Positions 29,571 to 37,010 of a stretch of 37,010 bases of DNA are shown piece after piece. Source of the DNA: Seminavis robusta (taxonomy: Eukaryota > Bacillariophyta > Bacillariophyceae > Naviculales > Naviculaceae); assembly GCA_903772945.1 (NCBI GenBank), contig CAICTM010001102.1, forward strand, positions 1 to 37,010. Direction: 5' to 3'. Numbering within the stretch: the stretch's first letter is position 1; every line of letters starts with the position of its first letter. The notes under the pieces were generated by a model. It did no database searches. It was given only the letters and a program-made list of their open reading frames with translations, and was not told where the DNA came from. The position numbers were made by a program, and so were the translations under genes.

Positions 29571-30024
29571 AGCCACATTTTAGATTATAGGAATTGCATT
29601 TGAGTCTGACATTGTTTTGGATTCGGGCACTGTTAAAATAGACAATGGTTGTAGCAGAGCTAGTAGCAGTGCTGATGATGGCAGCAACGAGGATGGGTCA
29701 ATCACGAGGCGACCCATGTCCCTTAACTTAATATGTTGACTTTTATTAATATTTCCCTGGCTGGTGGGGTCAAATCTCTCTGCCCCCATATTATCAGTTT
29801 AGGGCACCCGGTAGCAGCACAGTAGACAAGTGGTCAGCCAAATTGATTCTATTCAAAAATTGTTTATATGCATACAGTACGTGTTCCCTGTTTTCTTGTG
29901 TTCCCGCGCGTCCTTGACCATTAGACTACATCCAGAGGACCCTCTTGAACCACCCCCACGGCACATCTCGATGCCGCAGCAGTAGTAGAGACATGACTGG
30001 CAGGCTCAATCATGATTGATTCAG
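29571..30024. other. transition region, no gene supported
   Basis: Base composition returns to normal here. A minus-strand frame of 69 residues (29580-29789) has no family resemblance. Confidence 0.5.
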
Positions 30025-30636
30025 GCAAGGCATGCCCTTTGGCAAAATCGCTATTGGGTTTGGAAGCAGTACTCTGGAACTGTCAAAAGCCGCAACGTTC
30101 CTTGGTTGAAACCAGGCAGTCCAGTTGTGTTGCACAGCCTCCGAGGAAAGACAAGGCTCAACGGGAGCAGCGGTACCATCCAAGCGTACGACAGAGCCAC
30201 CTCGACGTATGTTGTGTTTGTGAAGCTGAGGACAACAATGTTTGACACGAAAGCAAATTTTGAAAAACCTCCGCCCCCCAACAACGCCATTGCGGAACTG
30301 ACGGCGCAGTGGAATCGTCAGACGCTGCAACAGCTCGATCAGTACAACGCGCAAATGATGAATGATTTCATGGCGCTAATGCACGCCTCTGGAGGAGGCA
30401 CGAATAGTAGTAGTGGCCTTCATGAGACATCATCCGTGTATGGACACACTACTGGCACGAACGGAACTCAAGAACAATCGTCGAGTTTGTCGGGTCCGCA
30501 GCAGGAGAATTCGCCCAGAGTGTCGGTATCGACAGTGCAGCTGAAGCAGGAGAGTTTGCGGGTAGCGCGGTGGCAAGCTTTGTCCAGGGCCTCGGATTTG
30601 GTTTGTTTGGTGGCTGAAGAGACTGTTTCTGGATAG
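30025..30636 (+). CDS. partial or spliced gene with an SH3-like segment
   Basis: An open frame ends at 30636 and covers about 200 residues. Its first part contains KPGSPVVLHSLRG followed by TRLNGSSGTIQAYDRATSTYVV, a pattern (hydrophobic-x-L...LNG..G.I..YD....Y.V) seen in SH3-like beta-barrel modules of various eukaryotic proteins. The rest is a helical stretch (AIAELTAQWNRQTLQQLDQYNAQMMNDF) and a Ser/Thr/Gln-rich tail. There is no ATG before the SH3-like part, and an in-frame TGA lies at 30013-30015. A possible splice acceptor (GATTGATTCAG) ends at 30024, so an upstream exon is one explanation and a truncated pseudogene the other. I cannot locate a first exon. Confidence 0.4.
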   Translation, partial: ARHALWQNRYWVWKQYSGTVKSRNVPWLKPGSPVVLHSLRGKTRLNGSSGTIQAYDRATSTYVVFVKLRTTMFDTKANFEKPPPPNNAIAELTAQWNRQTLQQLDQYNAQMMNDFMALMHASGGGTNSSSGLHETSSVYGHTTGTNGTQEQSSSLSGPQQENSPRVSVSTVQLKQESLRVARWQALSRASDLVCLVAEETVSG

Positions 30637-31175
30637 TTAGCTGGCTGTAGTACCGTAGTCTGGAATCGCTCTTACATCCGGACTCCTAAACTATAGTACC
30701 GGTACGGCAGCCAGCATTCTTTGATTGAATATTTGGGCCCCCGCTAGCTAGCTAGCTAGACTGGACAACACTATATTTCATCACGCACTCCAAAGGGCAC
30801 AGTTTGAGCCACGAGACCCACACAAAATTGATCAATGATCCAAAGAAATAAACGAATTCCGCTCCTTCTTTGCCTCAGCCTGGACCCTCGCCAGCTTTCA
30901 TACATGTACGTAGATAGCTTCCCTACCTACCTTATACTCTACGGTAACCCCCCCCTCCCCCCAAACAAAATTGGATCTTTCAAGCAAGGTCCGAGGATCT
31001 TTCTAAAATTTACGTTTTTCATTTTTCGCATGACTGGAAAATCGAACCAAATGGAGGCCAATCGAACCAATAGTTATTTATTTATCTCCCTCCAACCTCC
31101 TCAACCAACCGTCTTTCTCCCCCCAACAACAGCACACCGATCGTCTGGTTTAACATAGCTATCCAAACCGCCACC
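30637..31175. other. intergenic, promoter side of the proteasome chaperone gene
   Basis: It contains one TACCGGTAC word, four CTAG steps at 30744-30760 (GCTAGCTAGCTAGC) and pyrimidine-rich DNA before the next ATG. No gene is seen. Confidence 0.5.
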
Positions 31176-31916
31176 ATGAGCGCCCCCAGTACTGCTGCTA
31201 CTGATGACACTACGAAGGACACCTCATCAAGCACTGGAGATGGTGATGTGATGCTGTTACCATCTCCTCGATTAAATGTGTTATCGTTTGCCGTGTCGGT
31301 GCCGGCATCGTCGACAATGGATCCAATTTCCTTTGACGATGATTACGACGATACCGTCGGTGCGGCCATGAGTGAATTGGGAATTTCTTCTTCTTCCAAG
31401 AAAAAGAAGAAACCGCCCATGACTCAAAATGCGTCGGCCATGGATGGCATTGGCATGGTGGGGACTATTATTTTACTAAAGACGTCCGTGATCGTGTGGT
31501 TTGGATGGGGGGCCACCAGTAAGACACCCACGCAAGACTCTACCAACGGCCGAGAAGGCGTCAATCATTCCCGCATTCTAGGAAGTCTCCCCCAAGAACA
31601 ACACGCCATGGGCCATTTGCTGGTGGCCATGCCACCTCGCAAATTTGGCGGAGCTTCCTCAGAACCACAATCGTCCACGTCCAAACTGATTGGAGGCGAG
31701 TATCCCGACGATGAAACGGTAGCCCAACAAATGGCCCGTCGTCTCAGTCAAAAATCCAAAATGCCCGTACTCGTCAGTTGTCAATTGGATCCTACCCATG
31801 CTCAATCCATGGGATTTGATCCCGATCTATTGCATGCTCGAGCCGCCGCTTTGGCCGAACAACATATTTGGAGTATACTACAAAAACAAAAACAACAACA
31901 GGGGATACCGAAATGA
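31176..31916 (+). CDS. proteasome assembly chaperone 4 (PAC4/PSMG4-like)
   Basis: Single exon, 246 residues. The ATG at 31176 sits in a strong context (CCGCCACCATGAGC). Residues 1-90 are low-complexity and Ser/Thr/Asp-rich with a Lys run (75-79), an extension not usual for PAC4. The conserved domain covers about 97-205: ILLKTSVIVWFGWGA (100-113), MGHLLVAMPPRKFGG (145-159), STSKLIGG (167-174) and VAQQMARRLSQKSKMPVLVSCQL (182-204). This order of a W-V/F-G strand, an LVVAMP strand and an A-x-x-LA-R-L-S-x-K...V-x-V-S strand is that of PAC4, which with PAC3 helps build the 20S alpha ring in the cytosol. The next gene downstream, DDI1, also works with the proteasome. Confidence 0.85.
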   Translation: MSAPSTAATDDTTKDTSSSTGDGDVMLLPSPRLNVLSFAVSVPASSTMDPISFDDDYDDTVGAAMSELGISSSSKKKKKPPMTQNASAMDGIGMVGTIILLKTSVIVWFGWGATSKTPTQDSTNGREGVNHSRILGSLPQEQHAMGHLLVAMPPRKFGGASSEPQSSTSKLIGGEYPDDETVAQQMARRLSQKSKMPVLVSCQLDPTHAQSMGFDPDLLHARAAALAEQHIWSILQKQKQQQGIPK

Positions 31917-32693
31917 ATGGATAATCATGAAACCAATCCACACAGCAATATTCCATAGAAACGGTTGGCACGCAGAAATCTACAGTTCCTGACCTGATGT
32001 GGCTCCGTGAGATCAAATTTCGATTGTGGCAGAAGATAATAACAATGCACATCAGGTCGCCGCAACATTTTTTAGTTGAGATCACCATGGCATGCTAGCT
32101 ACGGTAGCTATAGTGATATATTGATAGATACGATATCTGGTTGGAAGCACTTGTAGCGTCTAGCTAGGTATTACTAGTAGTGTGCTTGTACCCGTAATAA
32201 CGGGCTCAAGTGATCTCCAATTAATTTATTTCTCGCAAGCAGCCATGTCCCCTTCAAGCTTTCGATCTAACCAAGCAATCTAATCGTTGACTACATACCG
32301 GGACATGTACTACTGTAGTACTGGAAGCCACAGCCATGTTGGAAGTCCTTTGTTGCAATGGTGCCCGCTGGCTGGCTAGCTGATACCAATAGCTGAGATC
32401 TAGTTTGATAGCGGTAGGCTCTCACCAATCAAAACTACCGTACTGTACTTGACTAGCTAGCTACTTTTAGTTTGCATTCCTGCATTCTACTAAAAAAGTC
32501 GCATTATTATTGTTATTCTTTAATGACGCAAACGCCTTCATGTAGCCATCGCCTGTCTACTACATGTATGTAGTATCACTTCCGCACCCATCCCCTGTCA
32601 CTTCCGCACCTACTAGTACGGTACAGATCCCTCTCTTGTGTTCTCTTCGGTATTCTATTGAATTACTAGTATCGGTGCCTGTCAACAGTGAAG
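31917..32693. other. intergenic between PAC4-like gene and DDI1
   Basis: It contains repeated CTAGCTAG-type words (near 32094, 32160, 32375, 32453) and short ACTAGTA words. No gene is seen. Confidence 0.55.
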
Positions 32694-34217
32694 ATGGACG
32701 TCGAATGTATGGTAACCGTGGTGGCAGCCGAATCTGGCATGTCCGAGACTCTTCCCGTGTCATTGGCAACCACCGTCAAGGAATTGACTGATTTTTCCAC
32801 CGCCATGCTCGGATTATCCGGCAATGTACAACTCTACAAGGATGGATCCCCTTTGGACCCCAATAAGACATTGCAACAAGCAGGAGTCAAGAATGGAGAT
32901 TTGTTGGCCGCTCAAAAAGTAGCCGCTGCGGCAGCACCTCCACCACCTGCTCCAGCCACTGTCGGTGGATTGGATTTTTCCGCCATGTTGGCCAATGCCA
33001 CTTCGGCAGCAGCACCCGTGGCGGCGGCTCCTGCCAGTGGAGGACTGGATTTTACCAATCTCATTATTGGTCAACAACTCAACAACAAAACCAATAACGC
33101 CGAGCCCGTCTATTATCCCGGCATGACACTCAATGATGCCCTCGACCACAACACCAATCCCGAACATATTGTCACTCTCCTACAAACCCGAGAACACTTG
33201 TTCAAAGAACTCAATTATCATCAACCTGTCTTGGCCAACAAACTACGAAATCAACCCTATCAAAAAGCTGTACAAATTTGGCGGGAAGAAATTCTAAAAG
33301 GAGGCATTCAATCTGCCATGTCACACAACAATACGCAACTCAAGGAACAGGAGTATCGACAGCGCTTGGAAAAGAATCCCAATGACAAAGAAGTAAGTTT
33401 TCAATCAAAACCGACAGGAAAATGAGAGGCTGACAAATAGTACTGCAGTATTTCTTATTGGCATTCTCTTTTATTAATTATTGCTCTTTTTCTTTTCCAT
33501 CAGGCCAAGGAATACTTTGATTCTCAAAAGAGAGAGCAACAGGTTCGAGAACAATACTTCCAAATGATGCAGGAGTATCCAGAATCATTAGGTAAGACAT
33601 TCTGTTATATCGCTCAATTTGCCAACTTTTTGAATTGTGCACATGTATTGACTACAAACTTCCACTTTCGTAATACTGCAGGCCGAGTGCTCATGCTCTA
33701 CATTGAGGCCAAAATGAATGGCCATTCGGTGCAAGCCTTTGTCGATAGCGGTGCACAAAATACCATTATGAGCAAAAAGACTGCCACCATGTGTGGAATC
33801 ATGGATCTCTTGGATACACGGTTCCGGGGAGTCGCCGTTGGTGTGGGGACGGGAACCATCTTGGGACGGGTTCACATTGTGCAACTACAAGTGGGAGACT
33901 ATTTCTTTCCCTGTACCATTACCATTATGGACGATCCACCACCAGGTAGTGAAGCCAAAGATATGCCATTTCTGTTGGGATTGGACATGCTCAAACGACA
34001 CACCTGTTCTATTGACTTGGAGAACCAAGTTTTGAAGTTTCGACTGGCACCTGGAAAGTATCTAGAGACGCCCTTTCTACATGAAAAGGATCTTGATGAG
34101 AGTCAAGGTGGGACGAAAGGATTTGATGCCGAGAAGTCAAACCTAGAATTGGCCGAGTTGCAGCGTAAACATGAGGAGGAAGAAGACAAAAAGGATGGTG
34201 ATAGCAAGATGGAGTGA
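32694..34217 (+). CDS. DDI1: DNA damage-inducible protein 1 homologue (retroviral-like aspartic protease), three exons
   Basis: Exons are 32694-33392, 33504-33591 and 33682-34217, with GT-AG introns of 111 and 90 nt. The lengths sum to 441 codons, 440 residues. The start is the ATG at 32694. An N-terminal ubiquitin-like domain spans about 5-75 (TVKELTDFSTAMLGLSGN, then LYKDGSPLDPNKTLQQAGV). An Ala/Pro linker follows, then the helical domain (about 117-210). The aspartic protease domain covers about 262-395 with the active-site motif DSGAQ at 284-288, followed by MPFLLGLDMLKRHTCSIDL, typical of Ddi1. No C-terminal UBA domain is seen; the tail is charged (HEEEEDKKDG). Ddi1 proteins are ubiquitin-dependent proteases and shuttle factors that act on highly ubiquitylated proteins; they form dimers, each giving one catalytic Asp. 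Confidence 0.95.
33393..33503 (+). other. DDI1 intron 1
   Basis: 111 nt, donor GTAAGT, pyrimidine-rich tract and acceptor CCATCAG. Phase 0 junction after Glu233. Confidence 0.9.
33592..33681 (+). other. DDI1 intron 2
   Basis: 90 nt, donor GTAAGA, acceptor ACTGCAG. Removing it joins SLG directly to RVLMLYIEAKMNG, the start of the protease domain. Confidence 0.9.
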
Positions 34218-34682
34218 ATGAATCAATCAGCTTTGACAAAGACCTCAGAATAAGATCTGGTGTGTTCCCCAAAGCGAGGTGATCATGTCGACTAGAACAA
34301 GCAAAAAGCGGTGCTCGATTCTTGTAGGCTGTGGGCCCGTTGAAGGCGCTGGCAGCCAGCTGTGCCGTGGTCGAAGTGATGATGCGTCAGTCGCCCTTTA
34401 GGGACTACCTAGGCCAGAAACCGCTCTACCGTTGTCGTACTAGTAGTAGTCTATTCAACCCTAATCGTCCTAGCTAAAACACATTAGGCTAGAGTAGGGG
34501 GCTCTTCTACGTAAAGCCAGTGAAGCCCCGGTTTATTAGGCCAAGAAGAGTCGAAATGCAAGACGAACTAGCTAGAATCAGGGGAGATAGCTATGTTGAG
34601 GACCAACACGGGCGCCATCAACCAAAATGACGAGACACAAATCCCAAGTCAGTCTGCTTGCCACAATGCAAACTCAGACCGT

Positions 34683-34835
34683 ACTTGGAGACTGGACACT
34701 GGGTGAGCCAGCATTGGGAGAGCCTGCTCCTGCCAAGGTTGGAGCTGTGGGACCCTCCTGTTGGGCTACTGGGGCGTTCGGTCCGGGTGTAGCGGAACTT
34801 GGAGACTGGACACTGGGTGAGCCAGCATTGGGAGA
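34683..34835. repeat. 39-bp perfect direct repeat, copies 114 bp apart
   Basis: The same 39 bases occur at 34683-34721 and 34797-34835. The spacing of 114 is a multiple of three, so in the open frame at 34627-34935 both copies encode LGDWTLGEPALG. The Pro/Gly/Ala-rich spacer lies in the same frame. This could be a small repeat-containing protein or simply a non-coding duplication. Confidence 0.8.
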
Positions 34836-35087
34836 TTACGTAGTCATCAGCCATCCAGCTGAAAGCTTGGGTTCAGTGTCAAAGACGCCATTCTGGGAAT
34901 GCCACATGGCAGTTCCAAAACTCTCTGGTGTTTAGACCTTCTTAATTGTGGGGGGCAGGGTATTTCGAAACTATGATACTTGACTAGCTAGCTATGCCAT
35001 ATAGTCAGTCAGTGCACCAGTAGCCTGGTCGCATTATTATTGTTAACCTCGGCAGGTAAACTGCCTGAGTTCTCAACCCCTTTAATG

Positions 35088-35150
35088 CTATTTCCTATTT
35101 CCTATTTCCTATTTCCTATTTTCTATTTCCTATTTCCTATTTCCTATTCC
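35088..35150. repeat. 7-bp microsatellite (TATTTCC)n, about nine copies
   Basis: An almost perfect run of CTATTTC units with one C-to-T variant unit near 35121. Confidence 0.95.
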
Positions 35151-35350
35151 GGTGAAGCCAAAGTATAAGGATAGAGATAGTCCTAAGCCAACAAAACTGA
35201 ACATTGATGGTTCAATACAAGTTAGGGGTAGGAATAAATCATTAATATTTAAGGTTAGTGCAATCAGCACAACAGCACAATAAGCCAGCAGGAGCTGTAA
35301 AGGTTAGAGTTACAATAAGGGAATGGCAGCTGGTAAATTATAGAGTAGCG

Positions 35351-35384
35351 GGCGCAACACACGACGTAGTCGGGTGTTGTCGCC
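35351..35384. repeat. hairpin element, copy A
   Basis: The left arm GCAACACACGAC and right arm GTCGGGTGTTGTC fold over a GTA loop. The same element is repeated at 35436-35469, and both are followed by AGGGCTAGCTT. Confidence 0.75.
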
Positions 35385-35435
35385 AGGGCTAGCTTAATAA
35401 AAAGAAGGTTGCAATGAGGGAATGAATGATACCGG

Positions 35436-35469
35436 GCGGCAACACACGACGTAGTCGGGTGTTGTCGCC
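35436..35469. repeat. hairpin element, copy B
   Basis: Second copy of the element at 35351. The left arm is GGCAACACACGAC. Similarity includes the upstream word GTTGCAATGAGGGAATG (copy A: GTTACAATAAGGGAATG), so a unit of roughly 85-100 bp was duplicated in tandem. Confidence 0.75.
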
Positions 35470-35720
35470 AGGGCTAGCTTGAAAGATGGGTGCAATCTCG
35501 AATATGATCCTCCTTCTTCTATCTGTCTTTCTGCCGAGGTATCGCAGCTCCCGCTGACTTATTATTCAATCAACGACGCGAGGCCAGGACGCGAACGATT
35601 TGTTTGCATCTGCGAACACCTTTGCCTTATCCTTCCTTCCTGCAAGTTCAATAAACCGTACCGGCACAAATCAGGCAATCAGCAACACTTGAATACCTCA
35701 ACGATTTGATTCATCCCGTA

Positions 35721-36263
35721 ATGTCCACAACTACCGCGCCCGCTGAGGTCCCTCTCGCACAGGCTTTTGCCTTGTTGGCAGATGAAGACTATCATGATGT
35801 ATCTCTAATGGGGACCGATGGAGTCTTGGTTGGAGCCAATCGAGTAGCCTTGTCAGTCAGGAGTGACTACTTCAAAACCATGTTCAAAAAGGGTCAATTC
35901 AAGGAATCTATGAATGATGTGGTGTCCATTGGATTCACAAGTGATGTGCTCAAGGCCATTGTGGAGTACATCCATACAGACAGTGCCACTATTACTTTGG
36001 CCAATCAGTCAGGAGGACGAGCCGTGGGAAGCTCTTCTGATATTTCGATGGACGGCATGAACAAAATTGAGAACTTGGTGTCATTAACAGAAGCCGCAAT
36101 GTATGTTGGTTTGCCAGGCCTCTGTAGGAAGGCACAGAAGTGTCTGGCAGTCTTCATGAAGGAAAAGCCTTCGTTTGCGTTCGCTGTACTGGCAGCATCC
36201 AAACAAGAAGGACCAATTATTCTGCGACAATACCATTGTGCATTGATTAATCTAACGATCTAA
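35721..36263 (+). pseudogene. BTB/POZ-domain gene truncated by an LTR insertion
   Basis: The first ATG is at 35721. About 167 residues are native, up to 36222. The BTB domain covers about 10-80 (LLADEDYHDVSLMGTDGVLVGANRVALSVRSDYFKTMF, split by a normal loop). A second helical part follows (ENLVSLTEAAMYVGLPGLCRKAQKCLAVFMKEKPSFAFAVLAAS). BTB proteins act as dimerising adaptors, often linking substrates to cullin-3 ligases. At 36223 the frame enters the antisense LTR of the copia element, which adds about 13 foreign residues and a stop at 36261-36263. Related proteins are usually longer, so the original 3' part is missing or lies beyond the element, outside the window. Whether the shortened gene is expressed is unknown. 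Confidence 0.82.
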
Positions 36264-36375
36264 GAGATGTAAAGTTTGTATTTCCAAATAAGTGAGCAGT
36301 TATTGATTATTTTCTAAGAATAAGCCTGCTAATTGTAAAGCTGTAAAGCTGAATTGTAAGCTGTATCCCGTCGCA
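36223..36375 (-). repeat. 3' LTR of the right copia element (153 bp)
   Basis: Same terminal TGCGAC...GTCGCA as the left LTR and the same length of 153 bp. The LTR/host boundary is at 36222/36223 inside the BTB reading frame. The host bases next to it are TATTC (36218-36222), the expected target-site-duplication candidate to look for at the other end of the element. Confidence 0.93.
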
Positions 36376-37010
36376 CTCCCTACAGCTGAAATGAAGCTGG
36401 AGCAAGAAACGATAGGAGAGAGTCCCCAGCAAAGTGCTGAGGAATTACCATCCATGAGGAGCTTCCGAATGACAGCAAACTGTGGAGCCGGAGACCTTAG
36501 TGAAAATGTGGCCCGTTGTTCAGGTCGGAATATATCTTAGCCACGATGCCCTTCGACTCCCGATATTGGACCTGAAAAGTGGTACTCAATGCCAAATACT
36601 TGTTGCGCGCAGACATTTTTGGGAACATTCACAAGAGACAGCAACCTTGGTTTCTCGAACACTGTAGAGCGCACGAGACTGACAGTAATTACGGCATATT
36701 CAGTTTGTCTACCATTTCTTTGAGCAAAGCTCGATAGAAGCAGCTCCCTCATTGCAATGCTGAAGGCAACATACTCAGCAACAGTGGAGCTCAAAGTAAT
36801 TCATCTGTAGCTTGCTGGACCAGATAATAGGGCACCCAAAGAGAGTCAGGACAAAATCCAGTGCGAGACTTGAGGAAACAGGACCTGTCATCCTCATATC
36901 CATACAAACCGCGAAGTCAGCATCAGACCAAACAGTCAAGTCCTGATCAAGTTTAGGGCTAAAAAAATGCCTTTGTCATTGTCAATCAGATACGAATATA
37001 CGTTTAATTG
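36223..37010 (-). mobile_element. Ty1/copia retrotransposon, 3' end (RNase H part and 3' LTR), inverted relative to the left copy
   Basis: On the minus strand this copy matches about 1735-2512 of the window. It shows the RNase H segment (ELSSTVAEYVAFSIAMRELL, then the CAQQVFGIEYHFSG part) followed by the polypurine-like TAGGGAG and the LTR. It runs off the right edge, so RT, integrase and gag are outside. It differs from the left copy mainly by single-base insertions and deletions, and many of these break the frame in both copies. It is inserted in the BTB gene in antisense orientation. Confidence 0.92.

Larger units (their letters stand above)
34218..35720. other. 1.5-kb repeat-rich intergenic region
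   Basis: It holds the 39-bp direct repeat, the TATTTCC microsatellite and the duplicated hairpin annotated separately. A 102-codon ATG frame at 34627-34935 contains both 39-bp copies in frame but resembles nothing I know. Confidence 0.6.

Noticed and set aside
29580..29789. 69-codon minus-strand frame
   Set aside because: It is short, with no motif and no neighbouring exon, and could be chance.
1..37010. tRNA and rRNA genes
   Set aside because: I looked for tRNA A/B-box-like words and for long conserved rRNA stretches and found none I could support by eye.

Overview
The window looks like nuclear DNA of a diatom, most likely a pennate species. The evidence is short GT-AG introns (84 to 111 nt), the standard code, two membrane-anchored leucine-rich-repeat proteins of the diatom type, a Ty1/copia element, and a bacterial-looking acetyltransferase gene sitting among ordinary eukaryotic genes. 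The species call is inference from protein style, not from a marker gene.

Layout. 1-2512 is the 3' part of a Ty1/copia retrotransposon (+ strand), ending in a 153-bp LTR. 2593-3825 (-) is a secreted SET-domain protein. 4755-5880 is a tandem satellite of about 350 bp per unit. 6309-7991 (-) is a protein with two jacalin-like modules. 7992-10418 has no gene I can support. 10419-12065 (-) is a two-exon exostosin-like Golgi glycosyltransferase. 12728-14029 (+) is a membrane di-iron fatty-acid-hydroxylase-family enzyme. 16207-17817 (+) and 24610-26181 (-) are a convergent pair of close LRR paralogues. Between them are a secreted His-rich acidic protein (18227-19114, -), a two-exon piggyBac-type transposase gene with all three catalytic Asp (19662-22057, -), and an AAC(6')-like GNAT acetyltransferase (23529-24389, -). 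27230-29530 is AT-rich, repeat-rich DNA without genes, with about 15% GC in its most extreme 240 bases. 30025-30636 (+) is a gene fragment with an SH3-like stretch. 31176-31916 (+) is proteasome assembly chaperone 4, and 32694-34217 (+) is a three-exon DDI1. 34218-35720 is repeat-rich. 35721-36222 (+) is a BTB-domain gene cut by a second, oppositely oriented copy of the same copia element (36223-37010, -).

How it fits together. This is not an operon-like system. It is a eukaryotic gene neighbourhood shaped by mobile DNA. Two inverted copia 3' ends bracket 33.7 kb, one of them truncating the BTB gene. An inverted LRR duplication encloses a transposase. DDI1 and the proteasome assembly chaperone lie next to each other in the same orientation. 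The points most worth following up are the low-GC locus (a possible centromere by analogy with other diatoms), the intact transposase without nearby TTAA sites, the His-rich secreted protein, and a 28-bp element shared upstream of the SET and glycosyltransferase genes.
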